Part shown: piece after piece, positions 52,760-62,051 of the stretch
Layout of the letters: every line of letters begins with the position of its first letter
Numbering within the stretch: the first letter of the stretch is position 1
DNA from: JAZKHE01 sp040385525
Lineage (GTDB): Bacteria > Bacteroidota > Bacteroidia > UBA4408
Length of the DNA: 64,000 bases
Assembly (NCBI GenBank): GCA_040385525.1
Contig: JAZKHE010000002.1
Span: 682,001 to 746,000 of the forward strand
Reading direction: 5' to 3'
Position numbers and translations under genes: made by a program
Notes under the pieces: model-generated
Told to the model about the DNA's origin: nothing
What the model saw: only the letters and a program-made list of their open reading frames with translations
The model's database searches: none

Positions 52760-52767
52760 TAAATAGA

Positions 52768-53796
52768 ATGTCACAAAAAATAAAATTTGCAGTAATTGGT
52801 CAAGGCCACATTGGTAAACGCCATGCCGAAATGATTCGTCGTAATGACGAAGCAGAATTGGTTGCTGTATGCGATGTGTTGCCAAAAGAGCAATTAGGTT
52901 TAACAGATATTTCTGAAAAATTTTATTCTTCAGCCGAAGCTATGTTAAAAGCGCATCCAGATGTTGAGGTTGTAAACATAGCTTCGCCAAACGGTTTGCA
53001 CGCAGAGCATGCATTGTTAGCATTAGAACATAAAAAACACATTGTTTGCGAAAAGCCAATGGCGCTTACAAAAGCAGATTGCGAAGAAATTATTTTTAAA
53101 GCCTTACGTGAGCATAAACAAGTGTTTTGTGTAATGCAAAATAGATATTCTCCGCCATCAGAATGGATTAAAAAAATTATTGATGATGGATTGTTGGGCG
53201 AAATATTTATGGTGCAGTTAAATTGCTACTGGAATCGCGACGACAGATATTACAAAAAAGGTGGTTGGAAAGGAAAACAAGACTTAGATGGAGGAACTTT
53301 GTTTACTCAGTTTTCTCACTTTATAGATATTATGTATTGGTTGTTTGGTGATATTAAAAACATTCAAGCTAAGTTTAATGATTTTACGCACAAACATAGC
53401 ACTGATTTTGAAGATAGCGGTTTAGTTAGCTTTGAATTTGTAAATGGCGGAATGGGAAGTTTAAATTATTCTACCGCTGTTTGGGATACCAATTTAGAAA
53501 GTTCGCTTACCGTTATTGGTAAAAATGGAAGTATTAAAATTGGCGGACAATACATGAACGAAGTTGAATATTGCCACGTAAAAGATTACACTTTGCCTGT
53601 TTTAGCGCCAACCAATCCCGGTAACGATTACGGCGCTTACAAAGGTTCGGCAGCAAACCATCATTACATTATTGAAAACGTAGTAGATGTTATAAAAGGA
53701 AGAAACTCAATAACAACAAACGCTTTAGAAGGATTAAAAGTGGTAGAAATTATTGAAAGAATATATAAATTAAGAAAAGAAGACAGAAAATCGTAA
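52768..53796 (+). CDS. Gfo/Idh/MocA oxidoreductase (WbpB/WlbA-like)
   Basis: 342 residues. NAD-binding GQGHIGKRHAE (11-21) and the conserved CEKPMALT with Lys96. The long segment YWNRDDRYYKKGGWKGKQD and GGTLFTQFSHFID (~154-187) is the hallmark of the WbpB/WlbA group, which oxidises the 3-OH of UDP-GlcNAcA before transamination. With the dehydrogenase (53851), aminotransferase (48712) and acetyltransferase (52187) it completes the four-step UDP-diNAcA route; a WbpI-type 2-epimerase was not seen. Confidence 0.92.
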   Translation: MSQKIKFAVIGQGHIGKRHAEMIRRNDEAELVAVCDVLPKEQLGLTDISEKFYSSAEAMLKAHPDVEVVNIASPNGLHAEHALLALEHKKHIVCEKPMALTKADCEEIIFKALREHKQVFCVMQNRYSPPSEWIKKIIDDGLLGEIFMVQLNCYWNRDDRYYKKGGWKGKQDLDGGTLFTQFSHFIDIMYWLFGDIKNIQAKFNDFTHKHSTDFEDSGLVSFEFVNGGMGSLNYSTAVWDTNLESSLTVIGKNGSIKIGGQYMNEVEYCHVKDYTLPVLAPTNPGNDYGAYKGSAANHHYIIENVVDVIKGRNSITTNALEGLKVVEIIERIYKLRKEDRKS

Positions 53797-53850
53797 TTTT
53801 TTATAAATTGCAGATTATTAAAGTATTGTTTGGATTGAAATTTTTGAAGT

Positions 53851-55146
53851 ATGACCATTGATAAAAGAATTCTAAGTAAAGACGCTAAAATTGCCGTTAT
53901 TGGGCTTGGGTATGTAGGTTTACCAATTGCTTTGGCTTTTGCTCGTAAAGTAAAAGTTATTGGTTTTGATATTAACGAAAAGCGTGTGGAAATGATGCGT
54001 AACAATATAGATCCGAGCGAAGAATTAACAGCTTCAGATTTTGAGGGTTGCGATATTGAGTTTACTGCATCAATAGATGTTTTACGTCAAGCTAACTTTT
54101 TTATAGTAGCCGTTCCAACACCAATTGACGAACATAATTTACCTGATTTAAAACCATTAATTGGCGCTTCAAAATCGGTAGGAGCAGCGCTTAAAAAAGG
54201 CGATTATGTTGTGTACGAATCTACTGTTTATCCGGGTTGTACCGAAGAAGATTGTATTCCAGTTTTAGAAGAAATTTCTGGTTTAAAATTTAAAACAGAT
54301 TTTAAAGTTGGTTACTCTCCAGAGCGTATCAATCCGGGAGATAAAGAGCACACAATTACCAAAATTTTAAAAGTGGTTTCGGGTTGTGACGAAGAATCGT
54401 TAGATGCAATTGCAAAAACCTACGAAATAATTATAGAGCCTGGTGTGCACCGCGCATCAAATATAAAAGTAGCCGAGGCTGCAAAAATTATTGAAAATAC
54501 TCAACGCGATTTAAACATTGCTTTAATGAACGAGCTTTCAATTATTTTTAGTCGTATTGGAATTAATACTTACGAAGTTTTAGAAGCAGCAGGCACAAAA
54601 TGGAATTTCTTAAAATTCTACCCTGGCTTAGTTGGCGGACATTGCATTGGTGTTGATCCTTACTATTTAACTTACAAAGCAGAATCGTTGGGTTACCACG
54701 CAAGAGTTATAAATGCTGGTCGTTACGTAAACGATTCAATGGGTTTTTATGTAGCAAAGCAAACCGTAAAAAAAATTATAAAAGCAAAAAAAGACATCAA
54801 CACAGCAACTGTTTTAGTTATGGGCGCTACGTTTAAAGAAGATGTAAGCGATGTGCGTAACTCAAAAGTATCTGATGTAATTAAAGAATTAAAATCGTTT
54901 AGTGTAAATGTTGAGGTGGTAGATCCGCACGCATCATCAGATGAATTAATGCACGAATATGGTTTTGGATTAGTACCAAAAATAGGTAAAAATTATGCAG
55001 CAGTTATTGTGGCAGTAAACCATAAAGAGTATAAAGATTTAAACGAAGATTACTTTAAATCAATTATCGAAAAAGATGGTGTTTTAGTTGATATTAAAGG
55101 AATGTATCGCAGTAAAATAAAAGAGTTGGAATACTGGAGTTTGTAA
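53851..55146 (+). CDS. Nucleotide-sugar dehydrogenase (WbpO/TviB type)
   Basis: 431 residues, UDP-HexNAc 6-dehydrogenase class. NAD motif GLGYVGLPIALAF (18-30), ESTVYPGCTE (123-132), PERINPGDKEHT (158-169), ENTQRDLNIALMNE (215-228), and the catalytic cysteine Cys265 in GGHCIGVDPYYL. PERINPGDK and the KWNFLKFYPGLVGG segment mark the WbpO/TviB type (UDP-GalNAc or UDP-GlcNAc oxidised to the uronic acid). Given WbpB-, WbpD- and WbpE-like genes upstream, UDP-GlcNAc is the likely substrate. Last of the first sugar block; followed by a palindrome inside the next gene's start. Confidence 0.93.
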   Translation: MTIDKRILSKDAKIAVIGLGYVGLPIALAFARKVKVIGFDINEKRVEMMRNNIDPSEELTASDFEGCDIEFTASIDVLRQANFFIVAVPTPIDEHNLPDLKPLIGASKSVGAALKKGDYVVYESTVYPGCTEEDCIPVLEEISGLKFKTDFKVGYSPERINPGDKEHTITKILKVVSGCDEESLDAIAKTYEIIIEPGVHRASNIKVAEAAKIIENTQRDLNIALMNELSIIFSRIGINTYEVLEAAGTKWNFLKFYPGLVGGHCIGVDPYYLTYKAESLGYHARVINAGRYVNDSMGFYVAKQTVKKIIKAKKDINTATVLVMGATFKEDVSDVRNSKVSDVIKELKSFSVNVEVVDPHASSDELMHEYGFGLVPKIGKNYAAVIVAVNHKEYKDLNEDYFKSIIEKDGVLVDIKGMYRSKIKELEYWSL

Positions 55147-55184
55147 AAAACATTATCATATTAAAAACAGAATTTTTGTATTGA

Positions 55185-56126
55185 ATGGAGAAATTTTACA
55201 ATTTAATTTTAAATACAATTAACACAAAAAACACAATTGTTGTGTTTTTTGTGTTTTTAAGACTTCAAGTATTTGCGCAGGACACTATAATTTTTAAATC
55301 AAGAACACAAACAATTTCTATAGTAGAAGAGATAAATCCTGAAACAATTAAATATAAAAAATTTGATTTAGTAGATGGCCCTTTAATAATTGTAAATAGA
55401 AACGATGTTATTAAAATTAAATATGCAAACGGAACAGTAGATGAAATAACAGCTGCTCCTGTATTGAATAACGAATTAATAAAAACGGATAGCGCTTTAG
55501 TAAATAAGACAAATATATTCTCTTTGGATTTAGTTAATTTAGGAGTAAAAAAATTGAATATAGGTTACGAAAAAATTATTGCAAATGGGCATTTAGGAGT
55601 AGGTATAAATGGATATTATGCTTTTGATGAAGAAGCTTTTATTTACCAACATTTATTTTTCAGTAACAATATTATTTATGAATCGCATGGTGTTGGTGTA
55701 ACTGTAAAATACTATCCAAAAGAGCTGCTAAAACGCAAAGGTTTTTATGTGGTATTAAACTCAGATTACAATACAAATCAATATAAAGCCTATAATCTTA
55801 ATTTATTTAATGCTGCTTACGAACAATATTTATACAAAGAGCAGCAGGGTATTATTAATGAAAAGCCATCACTTGATACTTTTTATTCCTATAAAAAAGG
55901 TTCAACATATAAAGGTGCAATCGGTCTTGGTATGTATACATCTCCTATTGCTAATTTATACATATCAGTTGATGGTATTATTGGGTTTTCTAAAAATTAC
56001 TTGCCTGAGTTTGTTCATCCGCATTTCAGTTATGGGTATTTAACTAATAATGTAACAGAAACACTTGTTTATTTAAGAGCTAGCTTAAAAATAGGCTATC
56101 GTTTTGGTTTTAAAAAAATAAAATAA
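55185..56126 (+). CDS. Paralogous outer-membrane protein 1
   Basis: 313 residues from ATG 55185. A signal-like segment ends at QVFAQD. A ~55-residue N-terminal domain follows (DTIIFKSRTQTISIVEEINP, VDGPLIIVNRNDVIKIKYANG), of a kind common at the start of Bacteroidota envelope proteins, then a beta-strand-rich barrel-like part ending LRASLKIGYRFGFKK. The start is uncertain: a perfect 16-bp inverted repeat with a T-run (55221-55258) lies in the signal-peptide region, and GTG at 55242 is an alternative start. The next gene is a paralogue. Confidence 0.8.
   Translation: MEKFYNLILNTINTKNTIVVFFVFLRLQVFAQDTIIFKSRTQTISIVEEINPETIKYKKFDLVDGPLIIVNRNDVIKIKYANGTVDEITAAPVLNNELIKTDSALVNKTNIFSLDLVNLGVKKLNIGYEKIIANGHLGVGINGYYAFDEEAFIYQHLFFSNNIIYESHGVGVTVKYYPKELLKRKGFYVVLNSDYNTNQYKAYNLNLFNAAYEQYLYKEQQGIINEKPSLDTFYSYKKGSTYKGAIGLGMYTSPIANLYISVDGIIGFSKNYLPEFVHPHFSYGYLTNNVTETLVYLRASLKIGYRFGFKKIK
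55221..55258. terminator. Perfect hairpin with T-run at the start of an outer-membrane protein gene
   Basis: Left arm AACACAAAAAACACAA (55221-55236), loop TTG, right arm TTGTGTTTTTTGTGTT (55240-55255), then Ts. All A/T-rich but perfectly paired over 16 bp. It could terminate the upstream dehydrogenase transcript or control translation of the gene it overlaps. Confidence 0.6.
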
Positions 56127-56148
56127 TTTAATTTTATATGAAGTTTGT

Positions 56149-57060
56149 ATGAATAATATAATTTTTTTGTTTTTAGTTTTTTTATGTTCTCAAGCATTTG
56201 CTCAAGATACTATAGTTTTTAAATCGGGTGCAAAAGCCATCTCCAAAATAGAAGAAATAAATCCTGAAACAATTAAATATCGAAAATTAGAAAATATAAA
56301 AGGGCCATTAATAATAGCAAATAGAAGCGATGTGCTTAAAATTAAATATAAAAACGGAACAATTGACGAGATAGCATTTAGCCCCGCATTAAACAATGAA
56401 CAAATAGATACTGATACTACTTTAATAAACAAAACAAACATTGTTTACATTGATTTATTAAGTCTGGGAGTTAAAAAATTGAATCTTGGCTACGAGAAAA
56501 TTATTGCCAAAGGTTATTTAGGAATAGGTTTAAACGGGTATTATGTTTATGATAGATCTTATATATACCAATATGTATTTGATCGTTATGAAGATGTAAT
56601 TGAATCTCATGGATTTGGAATAGCTCTAAAATACTATCCAAAAGGGCAAACAAAACGTAAAGGTTTTTATTTTGTTTTAAACTCTGACTATAATACAAAT
56701 AAATACAAAGCATATAACTTAAGTGCATTTAATATTGTGCACGAACAATACTTAAATCATAATGGAGGCATAGGTGATAATGAAGATGAACCTTTGCTTT
56801 CAACTTTTTATACTTACAAAAAGGGGGCAACTTATAAAACGGCTATAGGTCTTGGTTTGTATACACTACCAGTTAGTAATTTTTACATTTCAGTTGATGG
56901 TATAATAGGTTTTTATAAAAATAATTTATCTAATTATAAATCTATTCCTAGTATTTATGGCTTAGATAAAAAATATGATGCAACAACTACAAATGTGTAT
57001 TTAAGAGCAAGTTTAAAAATAGGGTACCGTTTTGGTTGTAATAAAAAACAAGCAAAATAA
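56149..57060 (+). CDS. Paralogous outer-membrane protein 2
   Basis: 303 residues with a clean signal peptide (MNNIIFLFLVFLCSQAFA, then QDT). Clearly homologous to the preceding gene along its whole length: DTIVFKSGAKAISKIEEINP, GPLIIANRSDVLKIKYKNGT, VKKLNLGYEKIIAKGYLGI, KRKGFYFVLNSDYNTN, LRASLKIGYRFG. Barrel-like beta-strand pattern in the second half. The 22-bp spacing suggests co-transcription. Function not recognised; the tandem duplicate and its position inside the sugar genes suggest a surface role. Confidence 0.82.
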   Translation: MNNIIFLFLVFLCSQAFAQDTIVFKSGAKAISKIEEINPETIKYRKLENIKGPLIIANRSDVLKIKYKNGTIDEIAFSPALNNEQIDTDTTLINKTNIVYIDLLSLGVKKLNLGYEKIIAKGYLGIGLNGYYVYDRSYIYQYVFDRYEDVIESHGFGIALKYYPKGQTKRKGFYFVLNSDYNTNKYKAYNLSAFNIVHEQYLNHNGGIGDNEDEPLLSTFYTYKKGATYKTAIGLGLYTLPVSNFYISVDGIIGFYKNNLSNYKSIPSIYGLDKKYDATTTNVYLRASLKIGYRFGCNKKQAK

Positions 57061-57076
57061 ATTAGTAATAACCAAA

Positions 57077-57595
57077 CTAATAATATAAATATTTAGTTGT
57101 AACGGTAATTGTAGCGTCTTTTAAGTTCCCACAAATTGAATTAGAAAAATTTTGTAAAGTAGTTTCTTGATTAGGTAATAATTTTAAATCGTTTGATGTA
57201 TAGATTGATTTACTTTCATGCATATCGTTTAAAGTATATTCAACTGTAAAATTATATGAACTAAAAGTTTTATTACTTATGTTTTTAAGTTTCATATTTA
57301 TTTCACAAGAAGGTGTTTGTCGCCAATCGTAATCTAAACCGCAGCCATTGCCTACAAAAGCGCTAAACTTTCTATCTAATGTTACTTCTGCAACCTCTTG
57401 GCCATATAATGGGCTATTTGTAAATACATCAGTAACTTTTATAGTAACAGTTTCAGTGGTAACTGAGCTTGTACAATAAAGGCACTCTCCTTCTCTTTCA
57501 AAATTTACCGCTTTATTATCTTCACACTTTTTGTTTGCACAAGATGATAAAATAAAGGTATAACAGGTAATTAATAGTATTAAAAAATTTCTCAA
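57077..57595 (-). CDS. Putative lipoprotein
   Basis: 172 residues with a lipoprotein signal: hydrophobic core FLILLITCYTFI, lipobox LSSC with Cys19 as the lipidated residue. The mature part has several cysteines (CEDNK, CLYC, GNGCGL, SICG) and a predicted beta-sandwich character (NMKLKNISNKTFSSYNFTVEY) that could be an Ig-like fold. It is convergent with the paralogue pair and divergent from galE. Family not recognised. Confidence 0.75.
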   Translation of the reverse strand: MRNFLILLITCYTFILSSCANKKCEDNKAVNFEREGECLYCTSSVTTETVTIKVTDVFTNSPLYGQEVAEVTLDRKFSAFVGNGCGLDYDWRQTPSCEINMKLKNISNKTFSSYNFTVEYTLNDMHESKSIYTSNDLKLLPNQETTLQNFSNSICGNLKDATITVTTKYLYY

Positions 57596-57618
57596 TCTAA
57601 AAATGTATTTTAGTGCAA

Positions 57619-57651
57619 TTTACAAAAATTTACGATTAATTTCTATATTTG
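57619..57651 (+). promoter_or_regulatory. Candidate galE promoter
   Basis: TATATTTG (57644-57651) is a perfect -7 box ten bases before the ATG; TTTA at 57619-57622 lies 21 bp upstream and is one base from the -33 TTTG. It would start the galE-rfbB-wbpP unit. Confidence 0.55.
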
Positions 57652-57660
57652 ACTTAAATT

Positions 57661-58686
57661 ATGAAAACAATTTTAGTTACAGGCGGCGCAGGTTACATTG
57701 GTTCACACACAGTGGTAGAACTGCTCAATGCTGGTTACAAAGTTGTTGTTGCCGATAATTTTTGCACTTCTAAACATTTTATAATAAATCAAGTAGAAAT
57801 TATTACGAGTAAAAAACCAATTGTTTTTGAAGGCGATTTGTGTAATCAAACTTTTGTGCAAGATGTTTTTAACGCCAATAAATACGATGCAATTATACAT
57901 TTTGCTGCTTTTAAAGCTGTTGGCGAATCGGTTGAACAGCCTCTAAAATACTATAAAAATAATTTATTTTCCTTAATTAATTTGCTTGATGCTTGCGCAA
58001 ATAATGGAATTAAAAATTTTGTTTTTTCTTCGTCGTGCACGGTTTATGGTACGCCCGAAGTTTTACCTGTTTCCGAACAAACACCTTTGCAAGTAGCAAC
58101 ATCTCCTTACGGAAACACTAAGCAAATTAGCGAAGAAATAATTACAGATTTTGTTAAATCAAAAGAGTTTAACGCAATTTCTTTACGTTATTTTAATCCT
58201 GTTGGTGCACATAAATCAGCTTTAATTGGCGAATTACCAATTGGTTCGCCAAATAATTTAGTGCCTTTTGTTACACAAACTGCCATTGGTAAACGCCAGC
58301 AATTAAGCGTTTTTGGAGGTGATTACAATACGCCAGACGGCACTTGTATAAGAGATTATATACATGTTGTAGATTTAGCAAAAGCGCATGTAAAAGCTAT
58401 TGAAAGATTATTTACAGGAATTAGTAAAAATAGAAACGAATTTATTAATATTGGTACAGGAAAAGGTTATTCAGTTTTAGAAGCTATTAAATCTTTTGAA
58501 AAAGTTAGCGAACAAAAATTAAATTACAAAGTTGTTGAGCGTAGAGCAGGAGATGTAGAAAGAGTTTTTGCAGATACTACTTTATCTAATAAAATACTAA
58601 ACTGGAAAGCCGAGTTAAACTTAGATGATATGATGCTTTCGGCATGGAATTGGGAAAAATATTGTAAAACAAATAATATAGAATAA
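57661..58686 (+). CDS. galE: UDP-glucose 4-epimerase
   Basis: 341-residue extended SDR that interconverts UDP-glucose and UDP-galactose. NAD motif GGAGYIGSH (8-16), HFAAFKAVGESV (80-91), SSSCTVYG (123-130), catalytic Tyr150/Lys154 in YGNTK, RYFNPVGAH, and the GalE-type segment FGGDYNTPDGTCIRDYIHV. Normal length. First of three sugar-nucleotide genes; its stop shares a base with the next start (TAATGA). Confidence 0.96.
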   Translation: MKTILVTGGAGYIGSHTVVELLNAGYKVVVADNFCTSKHFIINQVEIITSKKPIVFEGDLCNQTFVQDVFNANKYDAIIHFAAFKAVGESVEQPLKYYKNNLFSLINLLDACANNGIKNFVFSSSCTVYGTPEVLPVSEQTPLQVATSPYGNTKQISEEIITDFVKSKEFNAISLRYFNPVGAHKSALIGELPIGSPNNLVPFVTQTAIGKRQQLSVFGGDYNTPDGTCIRDYIHVVDLAKAHVKAIERLFTGISKNRNEFINIGTGKGYSVLEAIKSFEKVSEQKLNYKVVERRAGDVERVFADTTLSNKILNWKAELNLDDMMLSAWNWEKYCKTNNIE

Positions 58687-59750
58687 TGAGTTCAAAAAAA
58701 ATTTTAGTTACAGGTGGTGCGGGTTTTATTGGTTCGCATGTGGTTAGAAGGTTAGTAAATAATTATCCTGATTATACCATTGTAAATTTAGACAAGCTAA
58801 CCTATGCTGGTAATCTGGCTAATTTAAAAGATATTGAAACTAAACCTAATTATAAATTTGTAAAAGGAGATATTGTTGATTCGGCTTTTATAAACCAATT
58901 GTTTGCAGAACATCAGTTTGATGGCGTAATTCATTTAGCTGCTGAATCGCATGTGGATAGGTCTATTGCAAACCCTACAGAGTTTGTAATGACAAACGTT
59001 ATTGGCACAGTAAATTTGTTGCAAGCTGCAAAAAACTTATGGTTAAAAAATGATGCAACTAAAAACAATCGTTTTTACCATGTTTCAACCGATGAGGTTT
59101 ACGGAACACTTGGCGAAACTGGTTTGTTTACCGAAACGACTTCTTACGACCCACACAGTCCGTATTCGGCAAGTAAAGCTAGTTCCGATCATTTTGTACG
59201 TGCTTTTCATGATACCTATGGATTAAATGTTGTAATTTCTAATTGCTCAAACAATTATGGCTCGCACCATTTTCCCGAAAAATTAATTCCATTATCTATT
59301 CATAATATTAAAAATAATAAATCTATTCCTATTTACGGCAAGGGCGAGAACGTTAGAGATTGGTTGTATGTGCAAGACCATGCCGCTGCAATCGATTTAG
59401 CTTACCATAAAGGAACTAATGGCGGAACCTACAATGTTGGTGGTAATAACGAATGGACTAACATTGATTTGATTCATTTGTTGTGTAAATTAATGGATGC
59501 TAAATTAAATCGTCCCGAAGGAAGTTCAGCAAAATTAATAACGTATGTTACCGATAGAGCAGGACACGATTTGCGTTATGCAATCGATTCGTCTAAACTT
59601 CAAAACGAGCTAGGTTGGAAACCATCTGTTACTTTTGAGCAAGGTTTAGAAAAAACAGTAGATTGGTTTTTAGCAAACGAGGAGTGGTTAAACAACGTAA
59701 CTTCTGGAGATTATTTAAAATATTACGAGCAACAATATACTAAACGTTAG
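58686..59750 (+). CDS. rfbB: dTDP-glucose 4,6-dehydratase
   Basis: 354-residue SDR making dTDP-4-keto-6-deoxyglucose, the entry to dTDP-rhamnose and related deoxysugars. NAD motif GGAGFIGSH (10-18), LDKLTYAGNL (35-44), AAESHVDRSI (85-94), STDEVYG (134-140), catalytic Tyr160/Lys164 in YSASK, NCSNNYGS. It overlaps galE by one base. The usual partners rfbA, rfbC and rfbD are not in the window, so they must lie elsewhere. Confidence 0.96.
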   Translation: MSSKKILVTGGAGFIGSHVVRRLVNNYPDYTIVNLDKLTYAGNLANLKDIETKPNYKFVKGDIVDSAFINQLFAEHQFDGVIHLAAESHVDRSIANPTEFVMTNVIGTVNLLQAAKNLWLKNDATKNNRFYHVSTDEVYGTLGETGLFTETTSYDPHSPYSASKASSDHFVRAFHDTYGLNVVISNCSNNYGSHHFPEKLIPLSIHNIKNNKSIPIYGKGENVRDWLYVQDHAAAIDLAYHKGTNGGTYNVGGNNEWTNIDLIHLLCKLMDAKLNRPEGSSAKLITYVTDRAGHDLRYAIDSSKLQNELGWKPSVTFEQGLEKTVDWFLANEEWLNNVTSGDYLKYYEQQYTKR

Positions 59751-59754
59751 TTTG

Positions 59755-60747
59755 ATGTACGCAACACCTTTTCATAATATTGATATTAGTAATAAAACAA
59801 TTGTAGTTACCGGTGCTGCTGGTTTTATAGGTTCAAATATTGTTGACTATTTGCTAAAATACAATGTAGGAAAAGTAATTGCTATTGATAATTTAGCAAC
59901 TGGACATAAAGAAAATTTAGAACCATTTATTGGTAAAACTAATTTTACTTTTTTGCAATTAGATATAACCAATGAAGCTGATTTGTTAACTGCTTTTAAA
60001 GGTGTTGATTATATTATTCATCAAGCTGCATTGGGTTCTGTGCCTCGTTCCATAGAGTTTCCTTTAGCAACTAATCATGCTAATGTTACTGGTTTTGTAA
60101 CCGTTTTAAATGCAGCGCGCCAAGCTGGAGTAAAACGAGTTGTTTACGCAAGTTCATCATCCGTTTATGGCGATAGCAAAATTCTTCCTAAAGAAGAAAG
60201 TGTAATTGGTAATCCATTATCGCCTTATGCTGTTTCTAAATTGGTAGATGAATTTTACGGAAGTGTTTTTGCACGTACTTACAATATGGAAATTATTGGT
60301 TTGCGTTATTTTAATATTTTTGGACCAAACCAAAGTCCGAGCGGCGCATATGCAGCGGCTATTCCTTTGTTTTTAAATGCCTTGATGAATGGTAAACAAC
60401 CCAGCATTTTTGGTGATGGCGAGCAAAGCAGAGATTTTACTTTTGTAGAAAATGCGGTGCAAGCTAATATTAAGGCCATGTGTTGCGATGCTAAATTTGC
60501 AAATGGCAATGTGTTTAATATTGCTTATGGCAAACGTATAACGCTTAATGAGTTGCTGAAACTAATTGGCGAAAAATTAAATGTAAAAGTAAATGCTGAA
60601 TACAAAGCAGAACGCAAAGGCGATGTTCGCGATTCATTAGCCAATATTGATAAAGCAAAAAATGCTTTTGACTATAATCCTGAAATTAGTATTGAGCAAG
60701 GTTTGCAACCCACAATAGATTGGTTTAAACAAAAATTTAATCTTTAG
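59755..60747 (+). CDS. NAD-dependent epimerase (WbpP-type UDP-GlcNAc 4-epimerase)
   Basis: 330 residues from the ATG at 59755; an in-frame TTG directly before it (59752) is not needed. NAD motif GAAGFIGSN (20-28), IDNLATGHKENL, HQAALGSVPRSIEFP (89-103), SSSSVYGDS, catalytic Tyr158/Lys162 in YAVSK, RYFNIFGPNQSPSGAYAAAIP. The QAALGSVPRS segment is typical of the WbpP group, which converts UDP-GlcNAc and UDP-GalNAc (or the uronic acids). It starts four bases after rfbB, in the same unit. Confidence 0.9.
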   Translation: MYATPFHNIDISNKTIVVTGAAGFIGSNIVDYLLKYNVGKVIAIDNLATGHKENLEPFIGKTNFTFLQLDITNEADLLTAFKGVDYIIHQAALGSVPRSIEFPLATNHANVTGFVTVLNAARQAGVKRVVYASSSSVYGDSKILPKEESVIGNPLSPYAVSKLVDEFYGSVFARTYNMEIIGLRYFNIFGPNQSPSGAYAAAIPLFLNALMNGKQPSIFGDGEQSRDFTFVENAVQANIKAMCCDAKFANGNVFNIAYGKRITLNELLKLIGEKLNVKVNAEYKAERKGDVRDSLANIDKAKNAFDYNPEISIEQGLQPTIDWFKQKFNL

Positions 60748-60748
60748 T

Positions 60749-61972
60749 TTAACTAAATCGTATTGCTTTTATTGGAGTAATTTTTGTAATTAATAACGAA
60801 GGTAAAAGCATTGCAGCTGTGCAAATTACAAGCGTAGCTACATTCACTCCTAAAATTAATAAAGGATTTAATAATACAGGCACGTAACTTACGTAATACG
60901 AAGCTTCGTCTAACTTTATAAAATGAAAAAAATATTGCAAAGCACATAAGCCAATTCCAAAAACATTGCCCCACAACATTCCTTTGCCAACAATAGAAAC
61001 AGCGTGATAAATAAAAATTTTACGCACCATCCAATTAGATGCACCCATCGATTTTAGCATACCAATAAATTGTGTGCGTTCTAAAATAATAATCAATAAA
61101 CCCGATATCATATTTATTACGCAAACTATTGTCATAATTACTAAAATCACAACCACGTTCATGTCCTGCAAGTTAAGCCAGTCAAACAATTGCGGAAAAA
61201 CTTGTTTAATGCTTTGCGATGTAAAATCGTAAGGAATAGTTTCGCTTACTTGTTCGTTTATTTTTTCTAAATTATTAAAATCATCAATCAAAATTTCGTA
61301 ACCAGCAATGCTGTCTTTTCCCCAATCGTTTAATTTTTGAATGTGTGCAATATCTGCAAATGCATATTTGGTATCAAATTCTTCTAAGCCAGTTTTGTAA
61401 ATGCCACAAATAGTAAGTTTACGCATACGAGGCGGTTGTTGTATAAAATATAAAAATACATTGTCGTTTAATTTTAATTTTAGTTTGGCAGCTAATTGGG
61501 CTGACAATAAAATGTCGTTACTCTTGCTAGTATCGTTAAACTGCGGAATGCGACCGCTAACTAATTTTTCTTGAAAGTAATTCCAATTGTAATTTTTGTC
61601 AATTCCTTTTAGCAAAACACCTTCAATTTCTTCGTCGGCTTTTATTATGGCTGGTTTTGTAGCAAAAGCTTGCACATTAACTACGCCATCAATATTTTTT
61701 AAATCGGCAACAAAACTTTGTTTTGCATTAAAAGCATCGCCATCGGGTGAAGAATTTTGCGACAATGGTTTTATTTGAATGTGCGCACCAAATCCACTAA
61801 TTTTTTTTGTTATTTCGCCCTGAAAACCTTTTAACACAGCAATAGAAATAAGCATAACAGCTATTCCCAAAGCTATGGCTAGCATTGTAATGCGCAAAAT
61901 AGGTTTAGTTAATTGCCCTTCCGCTTTTTTTTGCGAAATCATTTTACGAGCAATATACAGTTCGGTATTCAA
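60749..61972 (-). CDS. ABC transporter permease, LolC/LolE-like
   Basis: 407 residues from a TTG start at 61972 (reads MNTELYIARKMISQ, as in relatives); the longer frame to an ATG at 62029 adds an unlikely extension. Layout: membrane helix 1 (~24-46, TMLAIALGIAVMLISIAVL), a large periplasmic MacB-like domain (~60-255), then three helices of the FtsX-type permease domain (~275-405; LERTQFIGMLKSMGASNWMVR is the conserved coupling segment). LolC/E proteins release lipoproteins from the inner membrane for outer-membrane delivery. The ATPase is not adjacent. It ends one base from the convergent epimerase gene. Confidence 0.88.
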   Translation of the reverse strand: MNTELYIARKMISQKKAEGQLTKPILRITMLAIALGIAVMLISIAVLKGFQGEITKKISGFGAHIQIKPLSQNSSPDGDAFNAKQSFVADLKNIDGVVNVQAFATKPAIIKADEEIEGVLLKGIDKNYNWNYFQEKLVSGRIPQFNDTSKSNDILLSAQLAAKLKLKLNDNVFLYFIQQPPRMRKLTICGIYKTGLEEFDTKYAFADIAHIQKLNDWGKDSIAGYEILIDDFNNLEKINEQVSETIPYDFTSQSIKQVFPQLFDWLNLQDMNVVVILVIMTIVCVINMISGLLIIILERTQFIGMLKSMGASNWMVRKIFIYHAVSIVGKGMLWGNVFGIGLCALQYFFHFIKLDEASYYVSYVPVLLNPLLILGVNVATLVICTAAMLLPSLLITKITPIKAIRFS

Positions 61973-62051
61973 AATTTTGTTTGTGAAGTATGAATAGGTA
62001 AATTTACAATAATAAAGCTTTTGGCACAATTATAGATTTAAAAAATAGTAA

